A stretch of DNA of 64,000 nucleotides from Ruminococcus hominis (GCF_014287355.1 NZ_JACOPE010000001.1:744001-808000), one strand, 5' to 3'. Shown: positions 9,126 through 18,059, numbered from the stretch's first letter. The notes: generated from the letters alone by a model not told the origin. A program made the numbers and translations.

Positions 9126-10328
9126 ATGCTTACAGTAATGAAATTTGGCGGAAGTTCAGTCGCTGATCTGGAACACATCCGCAATGTAGCAAAACGCTGT
9201 ATCGAAAAACAGCAGGCCGGCAGTCAGGTTGTTGTTGTTCTTTCCGCAATGGGAAAAACAACAGATAATTTAATTGCAACAGCTAAGCAGATTACTGAAC
9301 AGCCGTCCAGAAGGGAACTGGACATGCTGCTTTCAACAGGAGAGCAAGTATCTGTATCGTTGATGGCCATGACGCTGATCCAGATGGGAGTCAGCGCAGT
9401 ATCGTTAAATGCATGGCAGGTACCGATGCAGACAACGTCAACTTATCAGAATGCACGATTTAAACGAATCGACTCAGAGCGTATCCGAAAAGAGCTGGAT
9501 GCCAATAAGATTGTAGTTGTAACAGGATTTCAGGGGATTAACAAATATGAAGATATTACAACTCTTGGCCGTGGCGGATCGGATACAACAGCAGTTGCTT
9601 TAGCAGCAGAACTCCATGCAGATGTCTGTGAGATTTATACAGATGTAGATGGTGTTTATACTGCAGACCCACGTATCGTACCGGATGCACAAAAGATGGA
9701 AGAGATTACTTACGACGAGATGCTGGAAATGGCTTCTCTTGGGGCAAAAGTCCTCCATAGCAGATGTGTGGAAATCGCAAAAAAATATGGTGTGGAACTC
9801 TTAGTATGCTCCAGCCTGAACCGAAATTCCGGAACAATTGTAAGGGAGAATACAAAAATGGAAAAAATGTTAATCAGCGGTGTAGCAGCCGATAAAAATG
9901 TAGCTAAAATTCGTGTTGCCGGACTCGGAAATGACCCAGACAGCACATTCCGTTTATTGAATTTATTAGACAAGAATAACCTCAATATCGATGTTATGAT
10001 CCAGTCACTTGGCAAAGACGGAACAAAATCTGTTTCATTTACAGTAGCTAAACCAGACCTTCTTCGTGCGTTAGATTTATTGAACGACAACAAAGATTAT
10101 CTTGGAATTAAAAAATTAGATTCCGATGAAAAAGTTGCTAAGGTATCTGTCATTGGTGCGGGTATTCGTTCACATTCCGGTGTCGCTGCTAAAATGTTCG
10201 GGGCACTGGCTAGTATCGGTGTAAATACAGAGATGGTCACTACTTCAGAAATCCGTATTACAGTTCTGATCGATGAAGAATACACAGATCTTGCAATGCG
10301 TAAATTGCATGAAACATTTATTAACTAA
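9126..10328 (+). CDS. lysC: Aspartokinase (aspartate 4-phosphotransferase)
   Basis: Cytoplasmic enzyme that phosphorylates aspartate with ATP, opening the lysine, threonine and methionine pathways. The start at 9126 (MLTVMKFGGSSVAD) is chosen because AAAGGAG lies 10 nt before it; the frame is open further upstream to 9072 without an SD. The protein (400 aa) has the kinase motif KFGGSS, TLGRGGSDTTAVALA and CEIYTDVDGVYTADP, followed by two C-terminal ACT domains (for example NVAKIRVAGLGNDPDS and KVSVIGAGIRSHSGV). It is monofunctional, without a homoserine dehydrogenase domain. Feedback inhibition by lysine and/or threonine through the ACT domains is expected for the family. A PAP2 phosphatase follows 15 nt downstream. 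Confidence 0.95.
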   Translation: MLTVMKFGGSSVADLEHIRNVAKRCIEKQQAGSQVVVVLSAMGKTTDNLIATAKQITEQPSRRELDMLLSTGEQVSVSLMAMTLIQMGVSAVSLNAWQVPMQTTSTYQNARFKRIDSERIRKELDANKIVVVTGFQGINKYEDITTLGRGGSDTTAVALAAELHADVCEIYTDVDGVYTADPRIVPDAQKMEEITYDEMLEMASLGAKVLHSRCVEIAKKYGVELLVCSSLNRNSGTIVRENTKMEKMLISGVAADKNVAKIRVAGLGNDPDSTFRLLNLLDKNNLNIDVMIQSLGKDGTKSVSFTVAKPDLLRALDLLNDNKDYLGIKKLDSDEKVAKVSVIGAGIRSHSGVAAKMFGALASIGVNTEMVTTSEIRITVLIDEEYTDLAMRKLHETFIN

Positions 10329-10343
10329 TTAGGTATAAGAAAC

Positions 10344-10859
10344 ATGGGAATTGAATTTCAAATTCTGGATGCTTTACAGAAAATCCATACACCAATATTG
10401 GACAAGTGCATGGCAGCAATTACAAGCTTGGGAAATGCAGGCATTATCTGGATTATACTGGCAGCGGTGTTATTGATTTATCCGAAGACTAGAAAGACAG
10501 GAATTATTGTAGCGGCTGCTTTAATCGTAGATTTAATATTGTGCAATGTAATCTTAAAGAATCTGATTGCAAGGACAAGACCATATGATATAAATACTGC
10601 GGTGCAGATTATTATAGCAAAACCACATGATTATTCATTTCCATCAGGGCATACGGCAGCATCCTTTGCTTCCGTAGCGGCTCTGTATTTGGCAGGTGCA
10701 AAAAAAGGATGGAAAATTGCAGGAGTTTTGGCAGTATTGATTGCATTTTCAAGATTATATTTTTATGTACATTTTCCAACAGATGTGTTGGGTGGAATTG
10801 TGTTTGGAATCCTGTCAGGTGTGATTGGGTATAAGATAGTGAAGAAGAAAATAGGGTGA
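10344..10859 (+). CDS. PAP2-family membrane phosphatase
   Basis: A 171-residue protein with about five or six transmembrane helices and the complete phosphatidic-acid-phosphatase type 2 triad: KNLIARTRP (motif 1), SFPSGHTA (motif 2) and SRLYFYVHFPTD (motif 3). It probably dephosphorylates undecaprenyl pyrophosphate or a phospholipid on the outer face of the membrane. It follows aspartokinase by 15 nt with only a weak AGG site, so it may be co-transcribed, although the functions are unrelated. The stop codon runs directly into a GGGGACGG repeat. Confidence 0.9.
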   Translation: MGIEFQILDALQKIHTPILDKCMAAITSLGNAGIIWIILAAVLLIYPKTRKTGIIVAAALIVDLILCNVILKNLIARTRPYDINTAVQIIIAKPHDYSFPSGHTAASFASVAALYLAGAKKGWKIAGVLAVLIAFSRLYFYVHFPTDVLGGIVFGILSGVIGYKIVKKKIG

Positions 10860-10861
10860 GC

Positions 10862-10948
10862 CAACGGGGACGAGAGCCAACGGGGACGGGAGTGCCAATC
10901 GGGGACGGAGTTTAGTGGCTTTTTGCAAGCAAAAAAGCCACTAAACTC
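10862..10948. repeat. GGGGACGG hairpin repeat, copy 1, left part (split by the IS; right part at 12745-12786)
   Basis: Several CCAACGGGGACG units are followed by GGGGACGGAGTTTAGTGGC, a T-run, GCAAGC, an A-run and GCCACTAAACTC. The missing arm CCGTCCCCGATTGGCACTCCCGTC lies on the other side of the IS. Rejoined, the element is a very long nested hairpin between the PAP2 stop codon and the convergent AraC stop codon, so it probably acted as a bidirectional terminator. Related copies lie at 50523-50578 and 58877-58930, and a remnant sits at 34076-34097. Confidence 0.85.
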
Positions 10949-11007
10949 TGGTATGATCTGATTCCTGTTAAGTAGACAAGTTAAATAACTAAAATAAAGT
11001 GCTGATG

Positions 11008-11036
11008 AACGATCGTACGAAATGCGCGGTCGTTTT
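11008..11036 (+). terminator. Terminator inside the IS left end
   Basis: AACGATCG and CGGTCGTT arms with an 11-base loop, then TTTT. It reads on the forward strand, against the transposase genes, and would stop outside transcription entering the IS from the left. An identical copy is in IS copy 3 (about 58985-59013). Confidence 0.6.
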
Positions 11037-11037
11037 T

Positions 11038-12003
11038 CTATGCACACCATTTTTCTTTATATTTCTCAATTCGTTTGTTACGTGGAATTAAATATTCAAC
11101 TGGTTGTCCGGTGGAAAGGGCTTCCGTTCTTATTTCTAGTGGGGGTTTACAATGATACCTATCCTGAGGTCGTTTCTCACTATAAAATTTAATGTAATCT
11201 GATATTGCAAATCTTAATGATGTCTCATCTGTTATCTCGTACATTTGATACATTTCCGTTTTTATAATCCCCCAAAACCCTTCCGTTGGACCATTATCTA
11301 TACAATGCCCAACACGTGACATAGAATGTTCTATTTCATGTTCGTTGAGCTTTTTTTGAAACATTTTACTAGTGTATTGGAATCCTCTATCGCTATGAAA
11401 GAGTGGTCTTGCTTCAGGATTGGCAGCCAGTGCTTTATCAAAGGTTTTAAACACAAGCCTACTGTCATTTCGTATGCCAATTACATATGCAACCGGATAT
11501 CTGTCATATAAATCAAGTATTGCGCTCAAATACAATTTTTTGTTTGTACCTGGAACTTTAAATTCAGTCACATCCGTAGTCCACTTTTTATTAGGAGCAT
11601 CCGCATAAAAATCTCTGCCTAACTTATTTTCTGAAACAGATTCTGGTGTCGAGGGAGTATAGTTCTTCTTTTTCCTTCTAATTGCAGAATGAATTCCTAA
11701 CTTTTTCATGATTCTATGTACTCGTTTAGGATTATAGCTTGTATGGTTGAAATGGTTAATCCATGAAGTCATTCTTCTATATCCTAAGATATGATTAAAG
11801 CGTTCGTCATACTCCTTTATAAGTTCTGCCAATTTCATATTTTCTGCTTCTTGTTCAGGAATCTCGCGATGCAACCATTTATAGTAGGCAGATCTTGATA
11901 TTTCAAGTTGCTTACACATCCAATTAATACTCCAGTTCTTTGTTTCATAAAAAAACTTTATTGCCATAAATTTTGAATCATAGCGGAGTTTTCCAAGCCT
12001 CAC
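11038..12003 (-). CDS. IS3-family transposase OrfB (DDE integrase), copy 1
   Basis: The 321-residue catalytic half of the transposase. It has an HTH_21-like N-terminal part and an rve integrase core with the DDE triad: Asp in TTDVTEFKVPG, Asp in LFHSDRGFQYTS and Glu in DNGPTEGFWG. The annotated start is a GTG (12003) that overlaps the orfA stop (TGA, 12002-12000). The frame is also open upstream in the -1 frame from an A7 run in orfA, so the active enzyme is probably an OrfAB fusion made by ribosomal frameshifting. It differs from copy 3 by at least two residues (Arg versus Cys in EYDERFNH; Pro versus Thr in HCKPPLEIR). Confidence 0.95.
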   Translation of the reverse strand: MRLGKLRYDSKFMAIKFFYETKNWSINWMCKQLEISRSAYYKWLHREIPEQEAENMKLAELIKEYDERFNHILGYRRMTSWINHFNHTSYNPKRVHRIMKKLGIHSAIRRKKKNYTPSTPESVSENKLGRDFYADAPNKKWTTDVTEFKVPGTNKKLYLSAILDLYDRYPVAYVIGIRNDSRLVFKTFDKALAANPEARPLFHSDRGFQYTSKMFQKKLNEHEIEHSMSRVGHCIDNGPTEGFWGIIKTEMYQMYEITDETSLRFAISDYIKFYSEKRPQDRYHCKPPLEIRTEALSTGQPVEYLIPRNKRIEKYKEKWCA

Positions 12004-12683
12004 ATCCTTTCGAAATCCTGTACTTTTTTTAATAATTCAGCCAACATATCCTTTTCTTGTAATTGTCTTTTTAGGCGAGCATTTTCTCTACGAAGGCGTT
12101 CTAATTCATCTACTTCTTCATCTGTTTTATGTTGTCCTCGCCTATCAGTTAATCCTTCTTCACCTTGTGTAATATACTTTCTTACCCAAGAATAGACCTG
12201 ATTATAAGAAACACCATAAATACTTGCTGTTCCTTTATAATCGTGGTTGTGATTAATACAGTAATCCACGATTTTCTTACGTTCTTCAATGGTTGTTTTT
12301 TTTCTTGATTCTGCCATATAAACCTCCCGTTTAGGATTATAATCCCGAAGTTTTCTATTAGCATTATACAATAAAACCCATCGTCTAAGTGTTTCTTTTG
12401 AAGGAATTCCGTATCGAGCAGCAATCGTTCTTAAACTACCTTTTCCAGCAATATAATCTTCAACCGCCGAAATCTTATCAGATGATAAATAATTTCTGTT
12501 ACCACTAGAAGGAAGAAATGCATCAACTCCATCCTGAAGATATCTTGGAATCCAATCAGTGATAATAGAATTGCCATTTTTGAAATGAATGCCATATTTA
12601 TCACATAATTCCATTTCTGAAAGGTTTCCATATAAGTATTCTTCACATACTTTTATAATTATTTCTTTTGAATATTTAGACAT
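12000..12683 (-). CDS. IS3-family transposase OrfA, copy 1
   Basis: The 227-residue DNA-binding half. It contains two or three helix-turn-helix units: one near residues 10-40, a second with GKGSLRTIAARYGIPSKETL, and a third with YKGTASIYGVSYNQVYSW. A C-terminal leucine-zipper-like coiled coil follows (ELERLRRENARLKRQLQEKD). OrfA binds the terminal inverted repeats. At 227 residues it is longer than the roughly 100-170 typical of the family. All three IS copies encode the same OrfA sequence in this window, pointing to recent transposition. Confidence 0.93.
   Translation of the reverse strand: MSKYSKEIIIKVCEEYLYGNLSEMELCDKYGIHFKNGNSIITDWIPRYLQDGVDAFLPSSGNRNYLSSDKISAVEDYIAGKGSLRTIAARYGIPSKETLRRWVLLYNANRKLRDYNPKREVYMAESRKKTTIEERKKIVDYCINHNHDYKGTASIYGVSYNQVYSWVRKYITQGEEGLTDRRGQHKTDEEVDELERLRRENARLKRQLQEKDMLAELLKKVQDFERM
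12023..12030 (-). other. Probable -1 programmed frameshift site of the IS transposase
   Basis: On the reverse strand the orfA codons TTA AAA AAA GTA contain A-AAA-AAA followed by G. Slipping back one base reads on through STGFRKD into VRLGKLRYD of orfB with no stop. The same site is present in copies 2 and 3. Confidence 0.6.
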
Positions 12684-12768
12684 AAAAAACCCCCTTAAGT
12701 AGATTTTGGTTATTTACCTTGTCTACTTAAGGGGAATCATACCACTCCGTCCCCGATTGGCACTCCCG

Positions 12769-13977
12769 TCACCCGTTGGTACTCTTCCTATATTCAGAAG
12801 GTGTCATTCCGAATTGTTTTTTGAATGCGGTATGAAAATGGCTCTGACTTGAGAAGCAGAGGAATTCACTGATCGTACTGATGGACTTATCTGTGTATTG
12901 CAGAAGTTCTCTTCCTTCTTCCAGTTTACAGCGCAGGATGAATGCGCTGACTGAGAAACCAAGTGTTTTCTTGAAATAAGCAGAGAAGTAAGATTTGCTG
13001 AATCCAACATAATCAGCGACATCTCCGACGGTGAGATGCTGGTTTGTATTCTGCTGAATATATCGAATGGCTTTTTGCATGCGCTCGTCTGTTGAGACGG
13101 GCGTTTTTGCTTGCGCTACTTTTTCGGCAAAAGTATAACTGATTTTCCCAAGAAGATCAGTTAAACGATCTGCACTTGTCAGACGCTCTGAAGATTGAAT
13201 GAAATAGTCGGAGAGCTGATAAGCAGTATCGTAATCAAGCCCTCCATCAATCGCGGCACGGGTGCAGAGTGTCGTGGTAATGATAATATTATTCTTTAAC
13301 TGGCGCAGGGCAGTGGAGCCTGTAACGCCAATGTGAAAATTGCTCTCGCTATAGGCGAATTTTTTAAACCCTTCGCAGTCACCGGTGCGGACAAGCTTTA
13401 GAATCTCTTCTTCAAGAATATAAGTCCGGTTGTGCTGCTCATTTTCCTTCTTTTGATAGGTTTCTTCTAAAAGAAGAGAGGTATCTGACATGACATCATT
13501 TTCAGACGATACATGTCCGATAGATGTGAGCTGTTCAAGTGAAAGAAGCTCTTCGTGCAGGCAGTAGTTGAGGAAGATGCATTTCTTTAACAGAGAGCTC
13601 AGGGACAGACATGGAATCTGACGAAGAAAGGAATTGAAGTCAGAGCGGCTGTCGTTTGATACCATGTAGTCTTTGTATAAACGTTGCAGATCAGAATCAG
13701 AATAAGGCACAGTTGTGACCGGACCAAAAATAATGTAACCATTTTTACAGTGATTTAATCTGAGAGAACAAAACATGATCCCATATTCAGTTGTACAGTA
13801 AGTGATACGCTCGGAACCTGAAAAAAGTTCTTGAAGATATTGGAATGGAGGATAAGTTAGTTCGTCCTGTTCCGGCATGCAGAAAATACATTTTTCATCC
13901 GAAAAAAGATACATGGGGATATTCGAATCTGGGTAATAAGCTTTTATAAAATTAATCAGAGAATAATTCTTTTTCAT
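12769..13977 (-). CDS. AraC-family transcriptional regulator of the GH3/GH78 locus
   Basis: A 402-residue regulator with an N-terminal sensor region of about 290 residues and a C-terminal AraC/XylS double helix-turn-helix (residues about 300-400: VGDVADYVGFSKSYFSAYFKKTLGF, then FCFSSQSHFHTAFKKQFGMTPSEYRK). The sensor half resembles the Firmicutes AraC subgroup that databases name YSIRK-type surface antigen regulators (recall, not checked); its ligand is presumably the imported glycoside. It is divergent from the GH3 gene, with AATAAAAGT direct repeats between. Paralogue: 27924-29123. Its last residues STNG and the stop are formed by the GGGGACGG repeat sequence. Confidence 0.9.
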   Translation of the reverse strand: MKKNYSLINFIKAYYPDSNIPMYLFSDEKCIFCMPEQDELTYPPFQYLQELFSGSERITYCTTEYGIMFCSLRLNHCKNGYIIFGPVTTVPYSDSDLQRLYKDYMVSNDSRSDFNSFLRQIPCLSLSSLLKKCIFLNYCLHEELLSLEQLTSIGHVSSENDVMSDTSLLLEETYQKKENEQHNRTYILEEEILKLVRTGDCEGFKKFAYSESNFHIGVTGSTALRQLKNNIIITTTLCTRAAIDGGLDYDTAYQLSDYFIQSSERLTSADRLTDLLGKISYTFAEKVAQAKTPVSTDERMQKAIRYIQQNTNQHLTVGDVADYVGFSKSYFSAYFKKTLGFSVSAFILRCKLEEGRELLQYTDKSISTISEFLCFSSQSHFHTAFKKQFGMTPSEYRKSTNG

Positions 13978-14080
13978 AAGTTTTCACTTTCTTTTCTTTA
14001 TATAAAATAGACGTTCGATTTGTATTCTTTCTGTCATCAGCGTAATCGAAAATATTTCCCAAGTCAATAGAAAAAAGCAT

Positions 14081-14148
14081 AATAAAAGTATAAATATATA
14101 AATAAAAGTTTAAAAATGAAATAAAATGGCGCGTAATCCAGTTATGAT
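14081..14148 (+). promoter_or_regulatory. AraC operator (AATAAAAGT direct repeats) and promoter of the GH3 operon
   Basis: AATAAAAGTATAAATAT (14081) and AATAAAAGTTTAAAAAT (14101) are direct repeats with an exact 20-bp period, two helical turns, as AraC-type activators use. TATGAT at 14143-14148 is the probable -10; the -35 position is AATAAA, a poor match, as expected for an activator-dependent promoter. The remaining 13978-14080 stretch is A/T-rich without other clear signals. Confidence 0.6.
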
Positions 14149-14215
14149 ATAGCCATGATGAAAACCCGATAACAATGTAACTAGCATTACATCATAATAA
14201 GGAGGAAACGACAGT

Positions 14216-16510
14216 ATGGAAAGAGAGAAGATTCAGAATTTAATCTCTCAGATGACACTGGAAGAGAAAGCAGGAATGTGTTCCGGTGCTGATTTCTGGA
14301 ATCTCAAGGGTATAGAACGATTAGGAATCCCGAAAGTCATGGTGACAGACGGACCGCATGGGATCAGAAAGCAGGCAGAGGCAGCAGATCATCTCGGAAT
14401 CAATGAGAGTGAAAAAGCAATTTGCTTTCCGGCCGGATGTGCAACAGCATCTAGTTTCGACCGTGACTTGATCCGCAGACAGGGAGAGTTGCTCGGACAG
14501 GAATGTCAGGCAATGAATGTAAGCACAATTCTTGGACCGGCTATGAACATTAAGCGTTCACCTCTTTGTGGAAGAAACTTTGAATACTATTCAGAAGATC
14601 CGTATGTATCTACAGAGATAGCAGCGGCACTGATTGAAGGTGTTCAGAGTAAGAATGTAGGAACCAGTGCAAAGCATTTTGTAGCAAACAATCAGGAAAA
14701 GCGTCGTATGACAAACTCTTCTGATGCAGATGAAAGAACATTAAGAGAAATTTATCTGGCATCTTTTGAGGGTGCAATTAAGAAAGCAAAACCATGGACA
14801 GTAATGAGTTCGTACAATCGTATCAACGGAGAATTTGTCGGAGACAATAAAGAATATCTGACAGATATTTTAAGAAAAGAATGGGGATTTGACGGATATG
14901 TTGTTTCTGACTGGGGTGCAGTCAATGACAGGATTTCATCTCTTGCAGCGGGGCTTGACCTGGAGATGCCGCCTGGAGATTATGAAAATGACCGACTGAT
15001 CGTAAAGGCAGTTCAGGAAGGAAAACTTGATGAGAGCGTAGTCGATCAGGCTTGTGAAAGAATTCTTAATATTATTTTCCGTTACACAGAAAATCGTGAT
15101 GAGAAAGCTGTATTCGATTATGAAAAAGATCATAAAGCAGCGGCTGAAATCGAAGCGGAGTGTATGGTATTATTAAAGAATGAAAATGAAATTCTTCCAT
15201 TGACTTCTGATAAGAAGATTGCATTTATCGGAAAATATGCAAAGACACCTAGATATCAGGGCGGTGGAAGTTCTCACATCAACAGCTGGAAAGTGGAATC
15301 CGCACTGGAAGCGGCAAAGGAGATTCAGGAGCTTGCAAATGTGACTTTTGCAGAAGGATATCAGGACGAGAAAGACGAAGTTGTAGAAGCACTTCAGAGC
15401 GAAGCAGTAAAGGCAGCGGCAGAAGCTGATGTGGCAGTTCTTTTCCTTGGACTTCCGGATAACTTTGAATCTGAAGGATATGACAGAAAGCATATGAATC
15501 TTCCGAATTGCCAGAATGAGCTTGTGAGAAAAGTGCTTGAAGTACAGAAACATGTAGTAGTAGTTCTTCATAATGGTTCTGCAGTACTTATGCCTTGGAA
15601 GGATCAGGTGGAAGGAATTCTGGAAGCTTATCTTGGAGGAGAGGCTGTAGGAAAAGCGGTTGCGGAAGTGCTTGCAGGAATCAAGAATCCTTGTGGACGT
15701 CTGGCAGAGACATTTCCACTTCGTCTGGAAGATACACCATGTTATCTGACTTATGGAAAAGGATTTGACAATGCAGTTTATCAGGAAGGTGTGTTTGTCG
15801 GATATCGCTATTACACATCCAGAAAGATGGAAACAGCATTCCCGTTTGGCTACGGATTATCTTATACAACATTTGCATACAGTGATCTTCAGTTGGATAA
15901 GAAAGAAATGTCCGACAAAGAACATGTAGAAGTAAGTGTAAAGGTTAAAAATACAGGAAAACGTGCCGGAAAGACGGTTGTTCAGCTTTATGTTGCAGCT
16001 CCGGAGGCAGAAGTGGTACGTCCGGTCAGAGAACTGAGAGGATTTGAAAAGATTTTCTTAGAAGCCGGAGAAGAAAAGACCGTTACATTTATACTGGGCG
16101 AGAGAGCATTGGCTTACTGGAATACATTGATCCATGACTGGTATGCAGAGGAAGGCACTTATAAAGTCATGATCGGCGAAAATGCAGATCAGATGTGTGT
16201 AGGGGAAGAAATCACAGTACATCCTACAAAAGAACTTCCAAAAACATATTCCTTAAATACTTGCCTTGGTGAACTGATGCGTGATCCAAAAGCACAGACT
16301 GTAATGGCACCATTTATGCAAGGAATGGCACAGAATGATGCGGCAATGGATATGGCAGAAGCAAATGAAAATGATCAGTCAGGAGTTGTGAATCAGGAAA
16401 TGATGGCAGCGATGATGGAAGGTATGCCGCTTCGTCAGCTTCTAAGCTTTGTTCCGGGAATTAAGAGAGAGATGCTTGAGCAGATGGTAAATGCGTTGAA
16501 TCAATTATAG
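14216..16510 (+). CDS. GH3 beta-glucosidase (cytoplasmic)
   Basis: A 764-residue family 3 glycoside hydrolase that removes terminal beta-linked sugars (glucose most often, xylose possible). It has the N-terminal TIM-barrel with KHFVANNQE and the nucleophile Asp in YVVSDWGAVNDR (near residue 235), an alpha/beta sandwich with GGGSSHINSW, and a fibronectin-like domain (VSVKVKNTGKRAGKTVVQLY). There is no signal peptide. A helical C-terminal tail of about 90 residues (from LGELMRDPKAQ to MVNALNQL) is shared with the GH78 enzyme of this operon. GGAGG lies before the ATG. The symporter gene follows, so the substrate probably enters as a disaccharide or glycoside. Confidence 0.94.
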   Translation: MEREKIQNLISQMTLEEKAGMCSGADFWNLKGIERLGIPKVMVTDGPHGIRKQAEAADHLGINESEKAICFPAGCATASSFDRDLIRRQGELLGQECQAMNVSTILGPAMNIKRSPLCGRNFEYYSEDPYVSTEIAAALIEGVQSKNVGTSAKHFVANNQEKRRMTNSSDADERTLREIYLASFEGAIKKAKPWTVMSSYNRINGEFVGDNKEYLTDILRKEWGFDGYVVSDWGAVNDRISSLAAGLDLEMPPGDYENDRLIVKAVQEGKLDESVVDQACERILNIIFRYTENRDEKAVFDYEKDHKAAAEIEAECMVLLKNENEILPLTSDKKIAFIGKYAKTPRYQGGGSSHINSWKVESALEAAKEIQELANVTFAEGYQDEKDEVVEALQSEAVKAAAEADVAVLFLGLPDNFESEGYDRKHMNLPNCQNELVRKVLEVQKHVVVVLHNGSAVLMPWKDQVEGILEAYLGGEAVGKAVAEVLAGIKNPCGRLAETFPLRLEDTPCYLTYGKGFDNAVYQEGVFVGYRYYTSRKMETAFPFGYGLSYTTFAYSDLQLDKKEMSDKEHVEVSVKVKNTGKRAGKTVVQLYVAAPEAEVVRPVRELRGFEKIFLEAGEEKTVTFILGERALAYWNTLIHDWYAEEGTYKVMIGENADQMCVGEEITVHPTKELPKTYSLNTCLGELMRDPKAQTVMAPFMQGMAQNDAAMDMAEANENDQSGVVNQEMMAAMMEGMPLRQLLSFVPGIKREMLEQMVNALNQL

Positions 16511-16588
16511 GATGAGATTGTAACAAAGAGTTGTTATTCACAGTAAGACAAGAATATTAGGATAAGGAAAAATTAGAGAGGGATAAAG

Positions 16589-17977
16589 ATGGCTAAAACA
16601 AAAAAAGAACTTGGCCTGGACTCAATGGGAGTTCAGAAATCAATGAGAACTACAGACTATCTTGGTGATGGTCTCGGACAGTTACCGCTGAATATTATGG
16701 CTGGTCTGGTTGGACAGCTGACTTACTTTTACACAGAGAAAGTTGGACTGGCAGCAGGAATGGTTGCTACAATGCTTCTGATTGCAAAGATTTTTGATGC
16801 ATTTTCAGATCTTATCATGGGTAAGATTATGGATGAAGGAAAGTCACCAAAGGGAAAATGTCGTCCATGGTTTCTTAGAATGGCAATACCAGCGGCTGTA
16901 ATGATCGTTCTTCTGTTTACAGTACCGAAGAATGCAGTCAGCGGTCTTCAGTCAGCATATGTATTGATCACTAATATTTTGATCACAGCAGTAGTTTATA
17001 CAGCAGTTGCAATTCCTTACGGAGCATTGATGGCTATGCGTACAGAGAGCTCTGAAGAGCGTGGTAAGATGGGTGTCTTCCGTGCAGCATTTGGATATAT
17101 TGCCGGAATGGTAATCGCAATCCTTTTGATTCCAATCACAAATATGCTTGGTGGTACTCAGAGCGCATGGATCAAAGTATCAGTAATTTTCGCATTGATT
17201 TCACTTCTTTCATTACTTGTACTTTATAAAGTAACAAAAGAAAATGCACATATTGTTGAGAAGAGTGAAGATGAAGATGTAACTTTTGGAGAAGGAATTA
17301 AAATGCTCTTCAAGAATAAATACTGGGTCATCATGCTTGTACTCCAGTTTATGATGAATATTTCATATGGACTGAGTTCTTCAGGTGGTACATATTATGC
17401 AAAATATATTCTTGGAAACGATAATATCGTTGCGCTTCTTGGTGCAGTCGGACTGATTCCTACATTCCTTGGATTTATTTTGACAGGACCACTGGCATCT
17501 AAATTAGGTATGACAAAAACTTGTATGGTTTCCTGTGCAATGGGAGCAGCAGCCTGCCTGGTGAGAGTATTTACACCGTACAGTCTTATGACATGTATTG
17601 TAGGTGGAGCAGTAACAACATTTGCTAACATTCCTCTGATGTGTCTGTTCGGAGCAATGGTAAATAACTGTGTTGAGTACAATGATTACAAGTTCGGAAA
17701 ACGTATCGTAGGTATGACAAACAGTGCAAACTCTTTTGGAAGTAAGATTGGATCCGGTATTGGAGCATCTTTGATTGGATGGCTTCTGGCAGCGGCTGGA
17801 TACAATGCAGCGCTTGAAGTGCAACCTGCATCAGTAGATACAGCAATCTTCGCATTTGGTATCTACATTCCACTTGCACTTTTCGTAATCATGTTTATCC
17901 TTCTTTTGAAGAATGACCTTGAGAAGAGATATCCTGAGATTGTAGCTGAACTGCAGAAGAGAAAAGAAGCAAAATAG
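16589..17977 (+). CDS. GPH-family glycoside:cation symporter (MFS), paralogue 1
   Basis: A 462-residue, 12-helix transporter of the glycoside-pentoside-hexuronide family (MelB relatives). The N-terminal helix pair ending in DAFSDLIMGKIMDEG and the RPWFLRM loop are family marks, as is the second-half NDYKFGKRIVGMTNSANSFGSKIG. It should import a rhamnoside or other glycoside with Na+ or H+ for the flanking cytoplasmic GH3 and GH78. A GAGAGGGA site precedes the ATG. It is clearly paralogous to the transporter at 26521-27927, with nearly the same N-terminal 100 residues. Confidence 0.93.
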   Translation: MAKTKKELGLDSMGVQKSMRTTDYLGDGLGQLPLNIMAGLVGQLTYFYTEKVGLAAGMVATMLLIAKIFDAFSDLIMGKIMDEGKSPKGKCRPWFLRMAIPAAVMIVLLFTVPKNAVSGLQSAYVLITNILITAVVYTAVAIPYGALMAMRTESSEERGKMGVFRAAFGYIAGMVIAILLIPITNMLGGTQSAWIKVSVIFALISLLSLLVLYKVTKENAHIVEKSEDEDVTFGEGIKMLFKNKYWVIMLVLQFMMNISYGLSSSGGTYYAKYILGNDNIVALLGAVGLIPTFLGFILTGPLASKLGMTKTCMVSCAMGAAACLVRVFTPYSLMTCIVGGAVTTFANIPLMCLFGAMVNNCVEYNDYKFGKRIVGMTNSANSFGSKIGSGIGASLIGWLLAAAGYNAALEVQPASVDTAIFAFGIYIPLALFVIMFILLLKNDLEKRYPEIVAELQKRKEAK

Positions 17978-17995
17978 TAATGATAGAATAAAATG

Positions 17996-18035
17996 AAGGG
18001 ACGGAACTGCTAATGAGGTTCTGTCCTTTTGTGGA
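17996..18035 (+). terminator. Imperfect terminator-like hairpin between symporter and GH78
   Basis: GGGACGGAAC and GGTTCTGTCC arms around a short loop, followed by TTTTG. It could partly end transcription after the symporter and lower GH78 expression. Confidence 0.5.
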
Positions 18036-18059
18036 TTTATTGAAAATGGAGGAAATAGA

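Larger units (their letters stand above)
10949..12744 (-). mobile_element. IS3-family insertion sequence, copy 1 (intact, about 1.8 kb)
   Basis: The ends are TGGTATGATCTGATTCC (left) and, as reverse complement of the right end, TGGTATGATTCCCC. Both continue into a shared TTAAGTAGACAAG block. A 3-bp target duplication CTC flanks it (10946-10948 and 12745-12747). It carries orfA and orfB on the reverse strand. Its left tip has five more bases (TGGTA) than copy 3. Inserted inside the GGGGACGG hairpin. Confidence 0.92.

Noticed and set aside
14157..14172. CcpA cre site in the GH3 promoter (TGAAAACCCGATAACA)
   Set aside because: It needs two extra bases in the centre compared with the cre consensus; kept only as a weak possibility.
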